The notes beneath the pieces were generated by a model that was given only the letters and a program-made list of their open reading frames with translations, did not search any database and was not told the origin of the DNA. From Cheilinus undulatus (lineage: Eukaryota; Chordata; Actinopteri; Labriformes; Labridae): a DNA stretch of 64,000 nt. The DNA lies in assembly GCF_018320785.1 (NCBI RefSeq), contig NC_054884.1:18663667-18727666 (forward strand). Reading direction: 5' to 3'. Made by a program: the position numbers and the translations under genes. Positions 1 to 12,232 of the stretch are shown in pieces. Every line of letters starts with the position of its first letter. Position 1 is the stretch's first letter.

Positions 1-560
1 TCATTAATCTATTTAATATCCTTACAACTCTGTAAGGGAGCTCACTGTGGTAAAATTCCTCCCTTCAGATGCACAGTTGCACTATTAAATCTATTTACTG
101 TAATCAAAATAGTCAGAGAGCTCACTATGGTAAAATGCCTCACCTCATAATTACAGTTGCACTAATGATCTATTTACTGTTATTAAAATACAGTATGAAA
201 GCTCACTGTGGTAAAATGCCGAGAAGTAAGTGCATATTTGCACTTACTTCTCCATTTACTGGGATTTAAATACAGTAAGAAAGCTCACTGTGGTGAAATG
301 CCTCACCTTAAAATCACATTTGCACTTATTTTTCTATTACCTAAAATGCTGTAAAAAAATAAAGAATAAAAAAAGCTCACTGTGATAAAATGCCTCACCT
401 CAGCTGCACATTTCCACTGATTTCTCCATTTACTCAGACTAAAATACTATGAGAAAGCTCGGTGTGGTAAAATGCCTCACCTAATATGCACACTGGCCCT
501 TATTTCTTTATTATCTGTAACTAAAATACTGTAAGAAAGCTCACTGTGGTAAAGCTCATA
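1..560. repeat. Tandem array, ~82-bp unit, 7 copies
   Basis: A core reading gctcactgtgg or a close variant recurs at about 40, 120, 201, 283, 375, 457 and 539, a period of 80-92 bp. Between cores the units share the pattern 'taaaatgcctcacct', then a 'gcacTTGCACT'-like stretch and 'ttactg'. The array runs off the left edge of the window. No coding capacity is seen. It is a minisatellite or satellite fragment. Confidence 0.85.
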
Positions 561-2949
561 AGCACATTGGCACCTATCTATGTAAACTTTTTGTATCTTA
601 TCTCATTTGCTGTTTCTAATCACCTTTTACATGCTTCGTTTAAAACGTTTTCATTGAGTTTCTTTTTCCCTTTGTCATTGTATTTTAATGTCCTGTGTGA
701 AGCACTTTGAATTGCCTTGTTGCTGAAATGTGCTATACAAATAAACTTGCCTTGCCCATCTCCCTCATGTAAAACTGCCCACATCCTTACACACTTTATA
801 CTGCCGATCATCTCTTGTCAGCATTCTTGCACCCTTTGCACATCCTGGCAGCAATCATACTATCAATGCACACAGACTTGTTGCACTGGAAAAAATACTG
901 GAAATTATTTGTACTTGTTTAAATCTCAATTTTTAATACTTTTACTTTGTTTTATTTTTCATGTTTAATGTTTAATTCCTGTACATTGAAAGAAAAGCTA
1001 ACCAGAGTCAAATTTCTCGTTGCATAAGCATACTTGGCTATAAAAGTTGACTCTGACATTAAAAAAAAAAGGTAGATAAACATGTTAAAAGCGTCACAGT
1101 GCTTTAGAGATGAAATTTATGGCTCTTTGAAGGGAGCCAGATCTTGTGGATCAGTTCCTTTCACAGAGCTGTTCAAAAAACTGGCTCATTTAATATTTTA
1201 TGATCTAAGAAGCTAGCCAAGGAGTAACTCATTTTATCCAGGAAATAATCACTGGAAGGAATGATAGGGGACAATTTGGGTCAGAATCATTCAAACATAG
1301 AATATATATTTGTGGGTCTATGTAGGTCTATCGTTGATAAAATCACTGAAAATGTCTTTAAGAAATTTAATAAACAAGAGAAAAATATAAATACCACATA
1401 CTGTGTAGTTCTGTGCTGTTAGTATTGCATGCATATATGTAGTATGACTGAATGCAAATTTTAGAGAAAACATTTCACGCAAGAATATTCTGATAAAAAA
1501 ACTCAATACTTAAAAAAGAACAATATTTCAAGTATTAGAAAAATAGATAAAACTACAGTAAATGAAAGAAAAATGTACACACAGCCTACTAGTCCTACTA
1601 GTATTTACACTGCAATGGACTGGTGACCTGTTGGAGTTTATACAGCTGCCTTGTAAAAAGTTAAACCCTGCAGAGGACTGCTGAACTGTCCTTGGGTGTA
1701 TAATCTTCTCACTCTGTGGAGTAACAAAGGAGGGATGAAAAAACGAAGGGCTCACAACTGTGAATCGGTTCCTGTCGTTCGTGTTAAAGAGCCGTTCAAA
1801 AGATTCGGATCGTTCATGAACGTCACATCTCTACAGCGCTTGTGTAGCAGACTCGTTTTGCTAGCTTTTTTTGTTCTCTGCCATTTCCTGGCTTAAGTCA
1901 AGTAAAAAAGCAGTCTTGGAAGAGCACAGATAAGACACAAATTACAAAATAGAAACCTTTAGAAAAGGAAGCTGAACTAATTGAGGGAGCAGGTAAAGTT
2001 ACTCATGCTGTGCTACGCTAAGCTAATATTTTGAGATGCGGTTAAACCTTAGGTATAAGGTGCCTATATCATATGATTAAATTTCAGCTGTTTTTATTAT
2101 TATAAATAATAAAACATCCCAGGGACTTTGCTCCCTACCAAAAGGATTAGCTTAATGACAAGGCTGGAGAGGACAGTAGCTTGCAAGTTTGGCCAATAGC
2201 AAAAAAGTGACAAAAAACACACGATTATATTATATAATGTCCATTCTCTTGTTTAAAGAAGGAAAATCCAACATTTAACTTGTGTACATTTGATTTTCAT
2301 AAATATCCTCCTGTTTCTTGGTTTGTTAAATACTTGCAATTATGCTAGCATCTGATTAGCTCTGCCAATCACTAAAGCAGCAGCAGGCAAGAGCTAGCAT
2401 GCTTAAAACACTAATTATGTCGATCAAATATCTTTAAATCTTTAGTTTAATTTGGTTTATACATATAGAAAGGGAGGTCTAAATGGTTGAAGTTTAGCAG
2501 TGGTTGCGTAGCATACTTTTTTAAGCTAATCTGTTCAAGTGACTGCTGTTACCTAGCTTAAGTCAAGAAAATATCCCTAACAGGTCATTTACTTCAATGA
2601 GACACAAAGGGCGTAATCTTTAGAACAAAGTAGGTGGATTAACTTAGTTTGCTTTCTGTTTGTGTGCCAGGCTAACACAACTTGCTGCAGCAGAGAGAGA
2701 CAAATGTTTTGCCCAGAGTCTTTTTCTTGACAAGGAACTAAATGTTTTTGTACTTGGTAATGTTTATTGAAACTCCTACTCTGTTGATATATACATAGCT
2801 TTTTAAATGAACCAACACAGCAGGTTTGTCGACCTTTAAAATGTCCTCAAAAAAAAAACATCGCTTCATTACCTCATGGTCTGCCCTTGTTTATACTTCT
2901 AATAAAGTAAAACATTTGCCCTTTCCAAAACAAACAGCAAGGAGAGGTA
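561..2949. other. Gene-free AT-rich stretch with a LINE-like tail
   Basis: No convincing exon is seen. At 690-755 there is a 'gaagcactttgaattgcc...gtgctatacaaataaa' stretch. That is the typical 3' tail of fish CR1/L2-type LINEs, and a similar tail occurs at 34918-34985. The rest shows no recognisable structure. Confidence 0.5.
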
Positions 2950-3310
2950 CACTGTAAAAAATGTCCGTAGAAAATACGGCAAAAGACTGTCAAATAGCAA
3001 CAGTAAAAGACCGTAAAACAAATAAACATATATTACTGTATAAAATACACAGAATTGCTGTAAATCAAGCAACGGTATGAAACATAAATTTTTACAATTA
3101 AAGTACGTAATAATTACAAAATTGTACCGTTTAAATGAAAGAAGATTGTGAAAATAAAGGAAAAATACTGTAATCTTCAAGATGGGCAATTACTCTAAAA
3201 ATTACAGTAGTATTTTGTTAAAATTACAGACTTTTCTCTCATGTACATTTAAATTCACAGTAAAAATCTGTGAAAAAAATTGCAATCACATACCGTAATT
3301 TTAGCAGGGA
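2950..3310. mobile_element. Non-autonomous DNA element with CACTGTAAAAAA end
   Basis: It opens with cactgtaaaaaatgtccgtag and is packed with ACAGTAAA/TACTGTA/CCGTAA motifs in both orientations, a subterminal-repeat pattern. The opening is the inverted complement of the ttttttacagtg end at 12221-12232. Both probably belong to one CACTG-ended (EnSpm/CACTA-like) MITE family. The right border is uncertain: similar motifs continue to about 3380. Confidence 0.55.
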
Positions 3311-4390
3311 CAAGAGGTTAAAAATACTGCATGATCAGGAAAGTTCTGTAGAAAATACAGTAAAAACCTGTCAACCTGCAAAACCTGTGAACAAGCACCA
3401 ATTTGTTGTTATGTTCACATTTGTTTCTCAGTGCTACACCACATGATGCTGCCTTGTGAAATAAACGGACAGTTACAGTTAATATGAAAACCTTATTGAA
3501 ACAAGAATGGTACCAAAAATCATTTTGTTTGTTCTTAATTTGATGGATGAAAGTGGTCAATTATTTTAGTTTAACTGATTTATTGGAAAAGAATGATGTT
3601 AATTGCTCTCACAAAGAATGCCATTGCATTTGTAAAGCCATTCCACTTCCTTTAATGCATCTAACACAAAATACATTGATGTACTTTAATGTTTCAGTCA
3701 ATCTTTCAGAACTGAAATTGGATGACACATATTACCGATAGGAAATATAACAAGGTAATTGGAAAGAACTATTTTATATATACATAAAGAGAGAGAGAGA
3801 AAGAGAGAGATACATACTGTATATATAATATGTATATAATACAGTTGAATATATAGTATATACATTATATAAATACAATAGTTATTTTTACTGGTTAAAC
3901 AACTTAAACATGAATGCAAATAGAATGACAAGAAACCCTCCATAATCAGTTTTAAAAATGAATGGGAACTGTACATATAGTCTATCAAATTAATTTCTAA
4001 GGGAAAAAAAAAAATCTTAAAAAAAAAAAAAAAACAATATGAAACCATGGTTTAGTTTCTGAAATTTTAATTTACTTCTCATACCTTATGTAATTTAATC
4101 TAAACTTCTCTTTACCTGTATGTGGGGTTATTTATGTCTAGTAAATACGTTTTGTTTCATGTGCCAATGCTGTATTAACTATTGGAATCTGTTCAATAAA
4201 GTTGTATCAATATAAAAAATAAATATATAAAAATAATTTTGAAAAACTGTTTCCGTCGCCATTCAACCCTGTCTCCACAGGAACGTTTTCTATTCTGTCT
4301 GTACTAGAACAGCGATTTGGGTGTTTAAAAATGGAACAATTTGGAAACGAGCTACAGAGTGAACAGTTTTCAGTCACCTCCTTCCATGTA
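3311..4390. other. No gene seen; GA and AT simple repeats
   Basis: There is a GA-rich simple repeat at about 3788-3810, followed by alternating AT to about 3875, and A-runs near 4007-4035. Nothing here supports an exon. Confidence 0.5.
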
Positions 4391-4394
4391 CACA

Positions 4395-4720
4395 ACAGTG
4401 CTGCTTTCTCGAAATGCGTTTGCGCACTGTGGTTGCAGTCAATTGCCATGCGCGACACGGTTTCGCGCAGGCGCGGGGAAAGAAGGACCTTATACGCATG
4501 CGTGTGTGGTTCGTTGGAAAATCAAACCGCCAACGGCTGCCTGGTAAACTACAGCGTTTTCGTGTCTTCTGTGGTCTCGTGTGCGCGGAAATATTTCATA
4601 AAGTTGCTGTCTGCTCGGAGAACGAGCTGCAAACGAAGATGGAATACAAAGCAGGACATTGGCGTGTATTAATTCGACGTCACCCGGAGCATCAGCTTAC
4701 AAGCTATTGGTAAGGTATGT
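4395..4720 (+). promoter_or_regulatory. CpG-rich patch, candidate promoter/first exon
   Basis: In a region otherwise poor in CpG, these ~325 bp hold roughly two dozen CpGs. They include gcgcgacacgg, cgcgcaggcgcggg, acgcatgcgtg and cgtgtgcgcgg. A donor-like aag|gtatgt follows at about 4715. This resembles a vertebrate CpG-island promoter joined to a first exon. No coding product can be assigned with confidence. It might start the orphan exon-like pieces at 6341-6560 and 10918-11060, or it may be a transposed gene fragment. Confidence 0.35.
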
Positions 4721-6330
4721 AGAACTTCTTTTGTCGTAGTGTCAAATATTTCTTGAGTTCTTTTCATTCAGTAACACCACGTGTTTATAGGTAGAAGTTA
4801 AATGGGTCAGGAGGCATTTTGTTTCAATTCTAGACCAGCCAACATTGCTGTTTGATTTGTATTTTTTGCTGTTATTTTAGCGTGGAGAACGTTTAACACT
4901 TGCTGTGTTGGGGACCATAAGTGAACCCCAAGCTCAGCGCTAACTCCGCCCACTTCAGACTTTTGAAAAATGCACAAAAAATGGGCGGTTGGGTACTGGG
5001 AACACTGGGAAGAGGGAAAGAAAAAGGACGGAGTTTTCCAGATGAGGTGGGAGTGACCGTGAGGACCGTGATGTCCCCTAGCCAAAAAGTGAGAGTCCCG
5101 CCGCAGCACTGATGCTTCAGAGCGATCTAAGGTGAAGGATTTTTCCCCTTCAGAGTCACATTCATATCTGTGTTCAGAGTCACATTCATATCTGTGTTCA
5201 GAGTCCCCTGAGGCAGGCTTTCCAGCTTATTCCTACCTCTCCATGAATATGGTTGCAACTTCCGCTCCGTTCTATCTAAATGGGACTTTGCATAGAAACG
5301 AGATGCTAAACGTGACTATTAAAGCAATTTTAATGCCAAACTACATAAACTTAGACTGCTTAACCTCAAACGGGATAATATTATTATTGTTTCTCTAGCC
5401 TCTACTGGAGAGTTCAAATTGATGACATTATTTTAGATAACCTACACGGGCATATTTAGCTAACTTTATTAGCTTTATATCGGTATAAAAAGATACATTT
5501 ATAGTTTGTGGAGTTGCTGAAATTCTCATTTTACAAACTAATCCCTCTTAAATATGGGAATTATATTTATAAAATTATCCATGACTCAAGTTGCCAGCTC
5601 TTCAATTTGGTAAATGTCAAGTTTTGTATTAAGAATTAATGATAAATTAATACTAAAAGAATCACATCCCGGATGCACTTAGACAGTGGACAGCATGTTG
5701 TGAAGGACATATTTAACTATGTCATAATATTGAACAAAGCAACAGGTACTGAGCATTACAGAAAATATGATTAAAAAATTTCAGCTCATTGATTTAACAA
5801 AAATGAAGCAGTATTTATTACAGCAAATATTTATTTATTTCAGAACAACCACTGTTGACACTAAATCACTTTAGTAAGCCTTTGGAAAAATCATGTTTTT
5901 GCTATTATTGTTACTGTACTGGAAGTTCCACTTCCATTCATAGCTACAGTAGACCCCCAGGAATAATGTGGTATCCACCTTATTTACTTATCTACAGCTT
6001 ATAATACAAACAATGTGAACATGTGATAACAAAAATATAAATATTTACAAATTCCAGAAGAATTCCTATTGAAACAACTGTCGTTCTTTGTTAGCGTCCA
6101 TAGTTAGCTGCTGTACTAGAATACATGTATTTAATGTAGCCTACTTCCGTTTTGGCACCGGAAGTTTCGCCCATATTCACATTTGCAGTAGCGGCCCCAG
6201 GAATAAGGTGGATAGTGTGGTGGTGGACTGTGGTGGTCCTGGGCACTACCTGTTGGCTCCAGCACCTCCTAAATGCACAATGGGGATATGTGCACGTCAG
6301 TGTCATGGCACTAAAGATTTAATAGCTCAC
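4721..6330. other. No clear gene; 24-bp tandem duplication
   Basis: A 24-bp unit (cagagtcacattcatatctg plus tgtt) is repeated twice at about 5152-5199. Splice-like ends and small open frames occur near 4920-5110 and 6090-6310, but none shows a domain that I recognise. Confidence 0.4.
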
Positions 6331-6340
6331 TTGATTTTTG

Positions 6341-6570
6341 CAGGATGCCACAAAGCTCAAGATTCAGAGAGGACAGTTGGAGGGCTGCTCAGAGGACATA
6401 AAGGGTATGGTGTTTCCCCTTCTCTCCTGTTTCGACAAAAAAGAAGACAACCTCTTTTTCCTTGTTGAAACATTCTTGCCAGATGGGGTACCAGTGGAAA
6501 GCCTGCCCCATGTATTGTTTTTTGTAGTAAGTGGATCTCAGAAACACTTTAAGGACTCATTTGGATGGTA
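6341..6570 (+). pseudogene. Orphan exon fragment of an unassigned multicopy fish gene
   Basis: After a good acceptor (tgatttttgcag) the frame reads DATKLKIQRGQLEGCSED, then a segment rich in F, L and K with the core FPLLSCFDKKEDNLFFLVE. I recall similar segments in repeated, uncharacterised fish genes (SAMD3-like annotations), but this cannot be checked here. The frame closes at 6569-6571 after the sequence stops resembling coding DNA. No compatible neighbouring exon completes a protein. It is probably a decayed or partial copy. The function is unknown. Confidence 0.35.
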
Positions 6571-6923
6571 ATGGATGATTTGCTTGTAATTCTTTTCTAC
6601 TTTTATCATCCTCCCAGGAGCCTCTTGCTAGGCTTCAAGGCAGCTCATGCTATGCATTGACCAGCATTGGGATCCACTCAGGAGTTCCTACAGAGGTAAT
6701 AATTTTTCCTCTTTAGAGGTAGTTATATGGTATAGTGTAATGCTGGCAAAATGTTTTATTTCCTTCCAGCCGTGTGCATCATATGATACAATATCAGTTA
6801 TTTTTATAACTGTGTTATCGTCACCTGTAACATCTGCTATCCTGAGGAAGACGGTTCAGGACAATAAGAGCCAAAACTAACAGACTGAAAAACAGCACAT
6901 ATCCCAGAGCAGTTGCAATAATA

Positions 6924-7176
6924 AACTAGAAAAGCACTCAGAGAGCGCAGACCTCCGCCATTAGCCCTATCTCCCAATAGTGAAGAGTCCTTTAAAAATT
7001 CCTAGATCCAGACGATGATCTGGATCAGTCCCAAAATCAAATCAGTTCTTCCTTTTGCCATTTCTGACATTTCCTGGAAATTTCATCAGAATCTATCCAT
7101 AACTTTTTGGGTTATGTTGCCAACAAACAAACTAACAAACCCTGCTGATCACATAACCTCCTTGGCAGAGGTAATA
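6924..7176 (+). repeat. ~250-bp dispersed repeat, copy 1
   Basis: It starts aactagaaaagcactcagag, contains 'atttcctggaaatttcatc' and 'taactttttgggttatgttg', and ends cctccttggcagaggtaata. The same sequence recurs at 14267-14513 (inverted), 38799-39060, 43813-43875 (5' end only) and 44292-44524. It is a dispersed, transposon-derived fish repeat. Its class is not assigned. Confidence 0.8.
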
Positions 7177-8145
7177 ATAATTGCACTGAATGGAACTGTG
7201 CAAGATTTCGTTGTACTTGTGTACAATGAAAATAAAGATTCTGGTTCAGATTTTTAGGTTTGATAGTATCCAAATTTTCAAATTAAAAAAAAAAAAATAG
7301 ATGTGCAGCATTTTTTTCTAAACCAAAACTGTTGTGAGCAGAAAAAGCGCAAGGGCAAGCAAGATGACATACAGAGCTGTGGGATCAACACACACTCTAA
7401 GTGGAGAGGGTAGCACCAGTCACAGCTTAGTGTTGATTTTAGAAGAACATATAAACACAGCAACACCCGTCTGATAACTGCTTGACAGCTGGATCACTCT
7501 ACATGTATGTCTGCATTTTTGTGTCTGCTGTAGCTTCTGCCACAAAACACAAGGGATGTGACAAGACATTCAGCTCACGGGACAGGAAGAGATTGGGTCC
7601 ACTCTTTTTTGAGTGAATTCAAAATTGGATAGTACTTTGCAATCAGTGCATACATAAGTGTTCAAAACTTCTAAGTTGACATGATTTGGTGCTTTACCTT
7701 GTCTTTCTATTTTTCCTTACTCTTTTTTAAGGTCCTGTTTCTTCTGCTAGTGGTGACTAGGACTCCATTACTTTATACTGTCTCCGGTATTCCACTCTTC
7801 TAAAAAGACGCCAGTTATCAAGGATTAATAATGGTAAGCCTTGCACAGCATTTGTACATACCTCAATAAATTCTTTAGATTAATCTTTCTTTAAGCAACA
7901 TGAAGCCATTTTATGTTTATTTTATGTAGTTTACACCAAGCACTGCATTAATCTGGTCATGTAGAAATACCCAGAATACTGCCATGCCACTGCTTTGTCC
8001 AGCTTGTTCTCAGTGTTCTGATGATCACACCATATGGGGGCCAATACAGTTTTCTGTGTGAGTCACATGTTTTCATTATGATTGATTTAAAATTCAGGGC
8101 CCATCATCTTTGTTACAGCAAAATCCTTTTGTACCCCAAAGCATT
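7177..8145. other. No gene seen
   Basis: The sequence is AT-rich, with short open frames only. A weak exon-like piece with an acceptor (cttttttaag) lies at about 7732-7805, but it has no recognisable product. Confidence 0.4.
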
Positions 8146-9711
8146 TAGGGTAAGTGTACCCATTAGGCCCACCAAAATCTAAGTTCACGTATTTTTCATA
8201 GATACTAAGATGGTTTATAAACATGATCATTTGTTAGAATGAAGGATTAATCCCTCATTTGAAGGTATATTTATTTACTTATGCATATTTTAAAGAACAA
8301 ATTAAAGAAATGTTATGAATAAAGTCAAAAGTCTGGCATGGCCTTAATTGGTACCTAAGTACCATTTAAGCCCATGTGTGTTCCAAATAAGCCCACAACC
8401 ATGTTTATTGACATAAATTTAAAAAATTATTACATTTTTCAAGTAGTAAACATATATTAATTCAGTAACATGTTATACATGTTAAACACAATTTATTTTT
8501 TGAACTTGGCTTTAATGTTTGGCTTGTAACAATGGACCACCACAAACATGACTAAGTAGGCCTAAAACTAATTTTCATTGGCTTCAGTATTTAACATTTC
8601 ATTGAACATTTTATTTAATATTGACAAAATTTGATTCAATATTGACAAAATAAAAAAATGTGTTTGTTTTTAAAAGTATTAAATGACATTACAGTGAATC
8701 AACAATATCTTATTGAACTTGGATTTAATGTTTGGCTGTAACAATGATGATTTTAGGACAGTTGCTGTAATTCCTCTTTTTTGTTGGCATTTTTCTCACT
8801 ATAACCAAATAATTATGCAAAATTAACTGACATAACAATTCTTCTGGGCAGTGTGTGATCTGTGATGTACTCGTGTTAATGAAGTTAGTATAACAACATC
8901 CAACACAGGATTACAGTGAAAAGCTATCAAACCTCAAAATTTCATTTTTTCTGTTGAAACACATCAGATGGGCTTAAATGGAACACACTGGGCTTAAATG
9001 GTTCTACAGTGACTACCAGGGAAATGAAGATAATATGTTCTCACCAAAATTAAACAAATGTTTAAAGAAATGCCTGTAGCCTAAATATGCTGTAAAACTT
9101 GCCATCACAGTTATTCCTCTTCTGCCAAACTTTCTGAATTATCAAGGAATTCTTGTTCAAAGTTTTATGTAAGATTTATGTAAAATGAATCAGAAAACAG
9201 TTAGTTTGTGTACTTATCATTTTTAATCATTAAGCAGTGTATCTATCAGTAGGGCTACATGTATTGACTAGTGATTAGCTCGCTACGCTAGCTAGCATGA
9301 CTCATCTTTTCACATAAAACTAAATAGTAAGAAATTACAAAAAACTACCTGTTTATACACAAAAAAACAAATTAATAATCTCTCAAATTACATAATATGA
9401 ATGTAGTTAACAAGTCAGTGGCTGGAAATGGTTGAAAAGAGGTTCTTTCTGAGGGGTCCCAAAACACCAAAGTTTTGAGGCGACTTTATCTTAGCCTCCT
9501 TGAGACTGCACAAATGTAGGCGGGCCTTTTTCAATATCTACAAATGTGATTGGTGTCAAACAAAAACTGACATATAATTAAGAAATTGTGTGATTGGACA
9601 AAATAATGTATAGCATAAGACAGGCCCCTCTTTTTTTTTTTTTTTTAAATTGACTTCAAAGTCGCCAGTGGGCTTAAATGGTGCCTGGGCTTAATGGATA
9701 GGCTTACCCTA
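8146..9711. mobile_element. 1.57-kb non-autonomous DNA transposon with TIRs
   Basis: The left end is TAGGGTAAGTGTACCCATTA. The right end, reverse-complemented, is TAGGGTAAGCCTATCCATTA. Both are followed by 'GGCCCA' or 'AGCCCA'. TA at both borders suggests a TA target duplication. The motif 'ggcttaaatgg' or its complement is repeated inside, at 8362-8372 (as an imperfect form), 8972-8979, 8991-9000, 9671-9680 and 9687-9695. No open frame of any size is found in 1.5 kb, so it depends on another element's transposase. The superfamily is uncertain. Confidence 0.75.
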
Positions 9712-9719
9712 ATACAATA

Positions 9720-9765
9720 CAATAATAACTTTATTCATCCCCGAAGGGAAATTATATAGAAATTA
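9720..9765. repeat. LINE-like 3' end fragment
   Basis: 'aactttattcatccccgaag' followed by 'ggaaatt' matches the common 'TTTATTnATCCCcgaaGGGAAATT' tail of fish non-LTR retrotransposons. It is short and has no coding part. Confidence 0.45.
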
Positions 9766-9979
9766 TATATAAAATTATATATTATATTTACATGTAAAAG
9801 CAAATTCTATATTTATTTGGGTGGTCTTACAAGTAAATATATATATAAAGAGCATAGTTTGCAAATATTTATCTTGTGGTTCAACTACCTAAAATCACAA
9901 TATAACCCTTATGAATGGTTCATACCAAGGTCTTTTGCTAACACTTGTGGTTTGGGCTATTGTGTGTAGCTTTAAATCA

Positions 9980-10470
9980 GTGTTAATTTGGACTAAAACT
10001 ATGACTAAAAATGTTCATCGACAGCTTTGTTTTCCATGACAAAACTAGACTAAGACTAACAAAAATAGATCTGTGATGACTAAAACTGACAAAAACTAAG
10101 TTTAGTTTTTGACTAGAATGTAATGTAGTTTTCACGGACATTCAAAATCCATGATATCTCTCCACTGTGGGTAATTCTGTCAAAAACAGTGCAGCTGTAG
10201 CTCTTCTGTCTCTCAGCTGTAGAAAGCAGGGACCCCAGGTTTGGCAGGGTGCAGAGAACATCCCACTATGACTTGGTACCAGATTTAAGCAAGACAATAA
10301 ATGCTTGGACTAAAAGTAAAACCTAAAATGTGAGGACTTTTATGGACTAAAACTAAATGGACAGAAATGACTAAAATGTGACTGAAACTAAAATTCATTT
10401 CACTTAAAGACTAAAACTAAGACTAAAATTAAAAATATCTGCCAAAATTAAAACTGCTTTAAATAATGAC
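9980..10470. repeat. Dispersed repeat rich in GACTAAAACTA
   Basis: Both flanks are dominated by 'gactaaaact(a)' words: 9990-10115 and 10308-10440. The core near 10150-10290 is unrelated and more GC-rich. The symmetric flanks suggest a non-autonomous element of uncertain class. No coding capacity was found. Confidence 0.5.
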
Positions 10471-10899
10471 ATCAATTCAAATTTATGTTTAGTTTTTACA
10501 GCAATAGCTATGTCACTTTTTTGTGTGGGTCCATATCTTCTTGGATATGTGAAGGAGGGGGGAGCTCAGTGGATACAAGCCTGGGCACCACAGCTCTAAA
10601 CTATAAAGGAAAAGCAAATTGCAATTAATATGTCATAACTGTCTCATTATAATCAATAACGGAAAAAGTAATTGGCTGTTGTTAGGTGATTGCTGACTTA
10701 ATAGCTGGCACTTGTGGGTACATTTGCGTTTTTTCACCATATTCTATTATAGAAATGATCTATATGTACTGTACACACTGTTTATTTTATTCTGTTGTGC
10801 TGATTGTAAGCATGGCTTATTAGAGCCTAGTTTTCTCAAATTTACATCTGTGTAGGCATTAAACTGAAGCACTGAATCACTCTTACTTTGCTTTGTATA

Positions 10900-11160
10900 T
10901 GTACTTCCTGCAGAGAGGATGGAGCCAGTCCAAAGTAGAACACCTGATGAACTGTGCTCGAGTCTTCAAGAAGATGAAGTTTCTTGGCCACGTGAAGCTT
11001 CCCAAGTGGAAGGCCTTCTTCAGTCAAGACTGGACTCATTACTCTCGAATCATTCAGGGGCAAGTGACTTTGTTTCATCTTCATGCATTACACCAAGGAC
11101 TACCTGTCATACATATGGACACAAGCTTTTTTTTCCAAGATCTAAACTGCTTTGTGAGTA
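10900..11160 (+). other. Possible orphan exon, unrecognised
   Basis: After an acceptor-like ttcctgcag at about 10906-10914 the frame stays open for 127 codons from 10919 (MEPVQSRTPDELCSSLQED...). It has no recognised domain. Base composition (GC-richer than its surroundings) and synonymous-looking codon use make it more exon-like than the flanks. It could be a fragment of the same unknown gene as 6341-6570 or a transposon-captured piece. Confidence 0.25.
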
Positions 11161-11299
11161 TACAGACAAGTTATCAGATGTGTTGAAAGGTTTTTTATTG
11201 CAAACATATAACTGCAGAGTTTCTTATTGTTTATCAGAGAGCTTGAATCTTTTGTTAAAAGTAGGAGTATTAGGGCACTACTGCAAAAATCTAGCAAAT

Positions 11300-12232
11300 T
11301 AACTGAAATTTCACATGTTTTGTACTGTATTTTTTACAGTAAATTTCTGGCAACCACAGCTGCTGGTAACGTAAAATTTGCAGTAAAGCAGTATTAAGCT
11401 ACTACTGTAAAATCTGCAAACATCAGCTGTAATTTCTCATGTTTTGTCCTGTATTTTTACAGTAAATTTCTGGTAACCACAGCTGCCAGTAATTTACAGT
11501 AAAATTTAAAGTAAGGAAGTATTAAGCTACTACAGTAAAATCTGCAAACATCAGCTGTAATTTCTCATGTTTTGTACTGTATTTTTTTCAGTAAATTTCT
11601 GGTAACCACAGCTGCCAGTAACTTACTGTAAAGTTTAAAGTTGGGCAGTATTTTGCTACTACCGTAAAATCTGCAAATATCAGCTGTAATTTCTCATGTT
11701 TTGTACTGTATTTTTTACGGTAAATTTCTGGTAACCACAGCTGCCAGTAATTTACTGTAAAATTTAAGTAGTTATAATAAAATACCGTTAAACATTATAC
11801 GGGTCTACTGTTTTTATTACTGAGATAGATTGTATTTAGGTTTACAGGATTTCTGGTGTTTTTAAAGTAATTTACCGTAAACAGGTTTGTTTCATTATCA
11901 TTATTTTTACAGCCAATCCCTGTAGAAAATGTTGGAATAGTTCTGTAATTTCTACATCAAAATACAGTAAGTTGTACAGCAAATTACCGTAAATATGGTT
12001 ACAGTATAACTGTTATTTTTACAGCAAATCCTTGTATAAACGGTTACAATATTGTATTTTTTTAACAGAAATTTACAGTTAAAAAAAACAGGTTTGAACT
12101 GTAATATTTACAGTTGTAGAATGAAAACACCGTTTTTTCTCATACATTCTCACCGTAATTTTTACAGTAAATCTCTGGTAACCACAGCTGCCAGCGTTTT
12201 ACCGTAAATTTAACGGAATTTTTTTTACAGTG
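11300..12232. mobile_element. Array of ~125-bp units ending in TTTTTTACAGTG
   Basis: The phrase 'ctggtaaccacagctgccag' (or a near variant) occurs at about 11347, 11470, 11598, 11728 and 12175. The first four are spaced 122-130 bp apart. Each unit also carries 'catgttttgtactgtatttt' and 'acagtaaatttctgg'. The block ends in ttttttttacagtg, the inverted complement of the element end at 2950. It looks like a CACTG-ended DNA element whose internal unit has been amplified in tandem. Confidence 0.7.
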
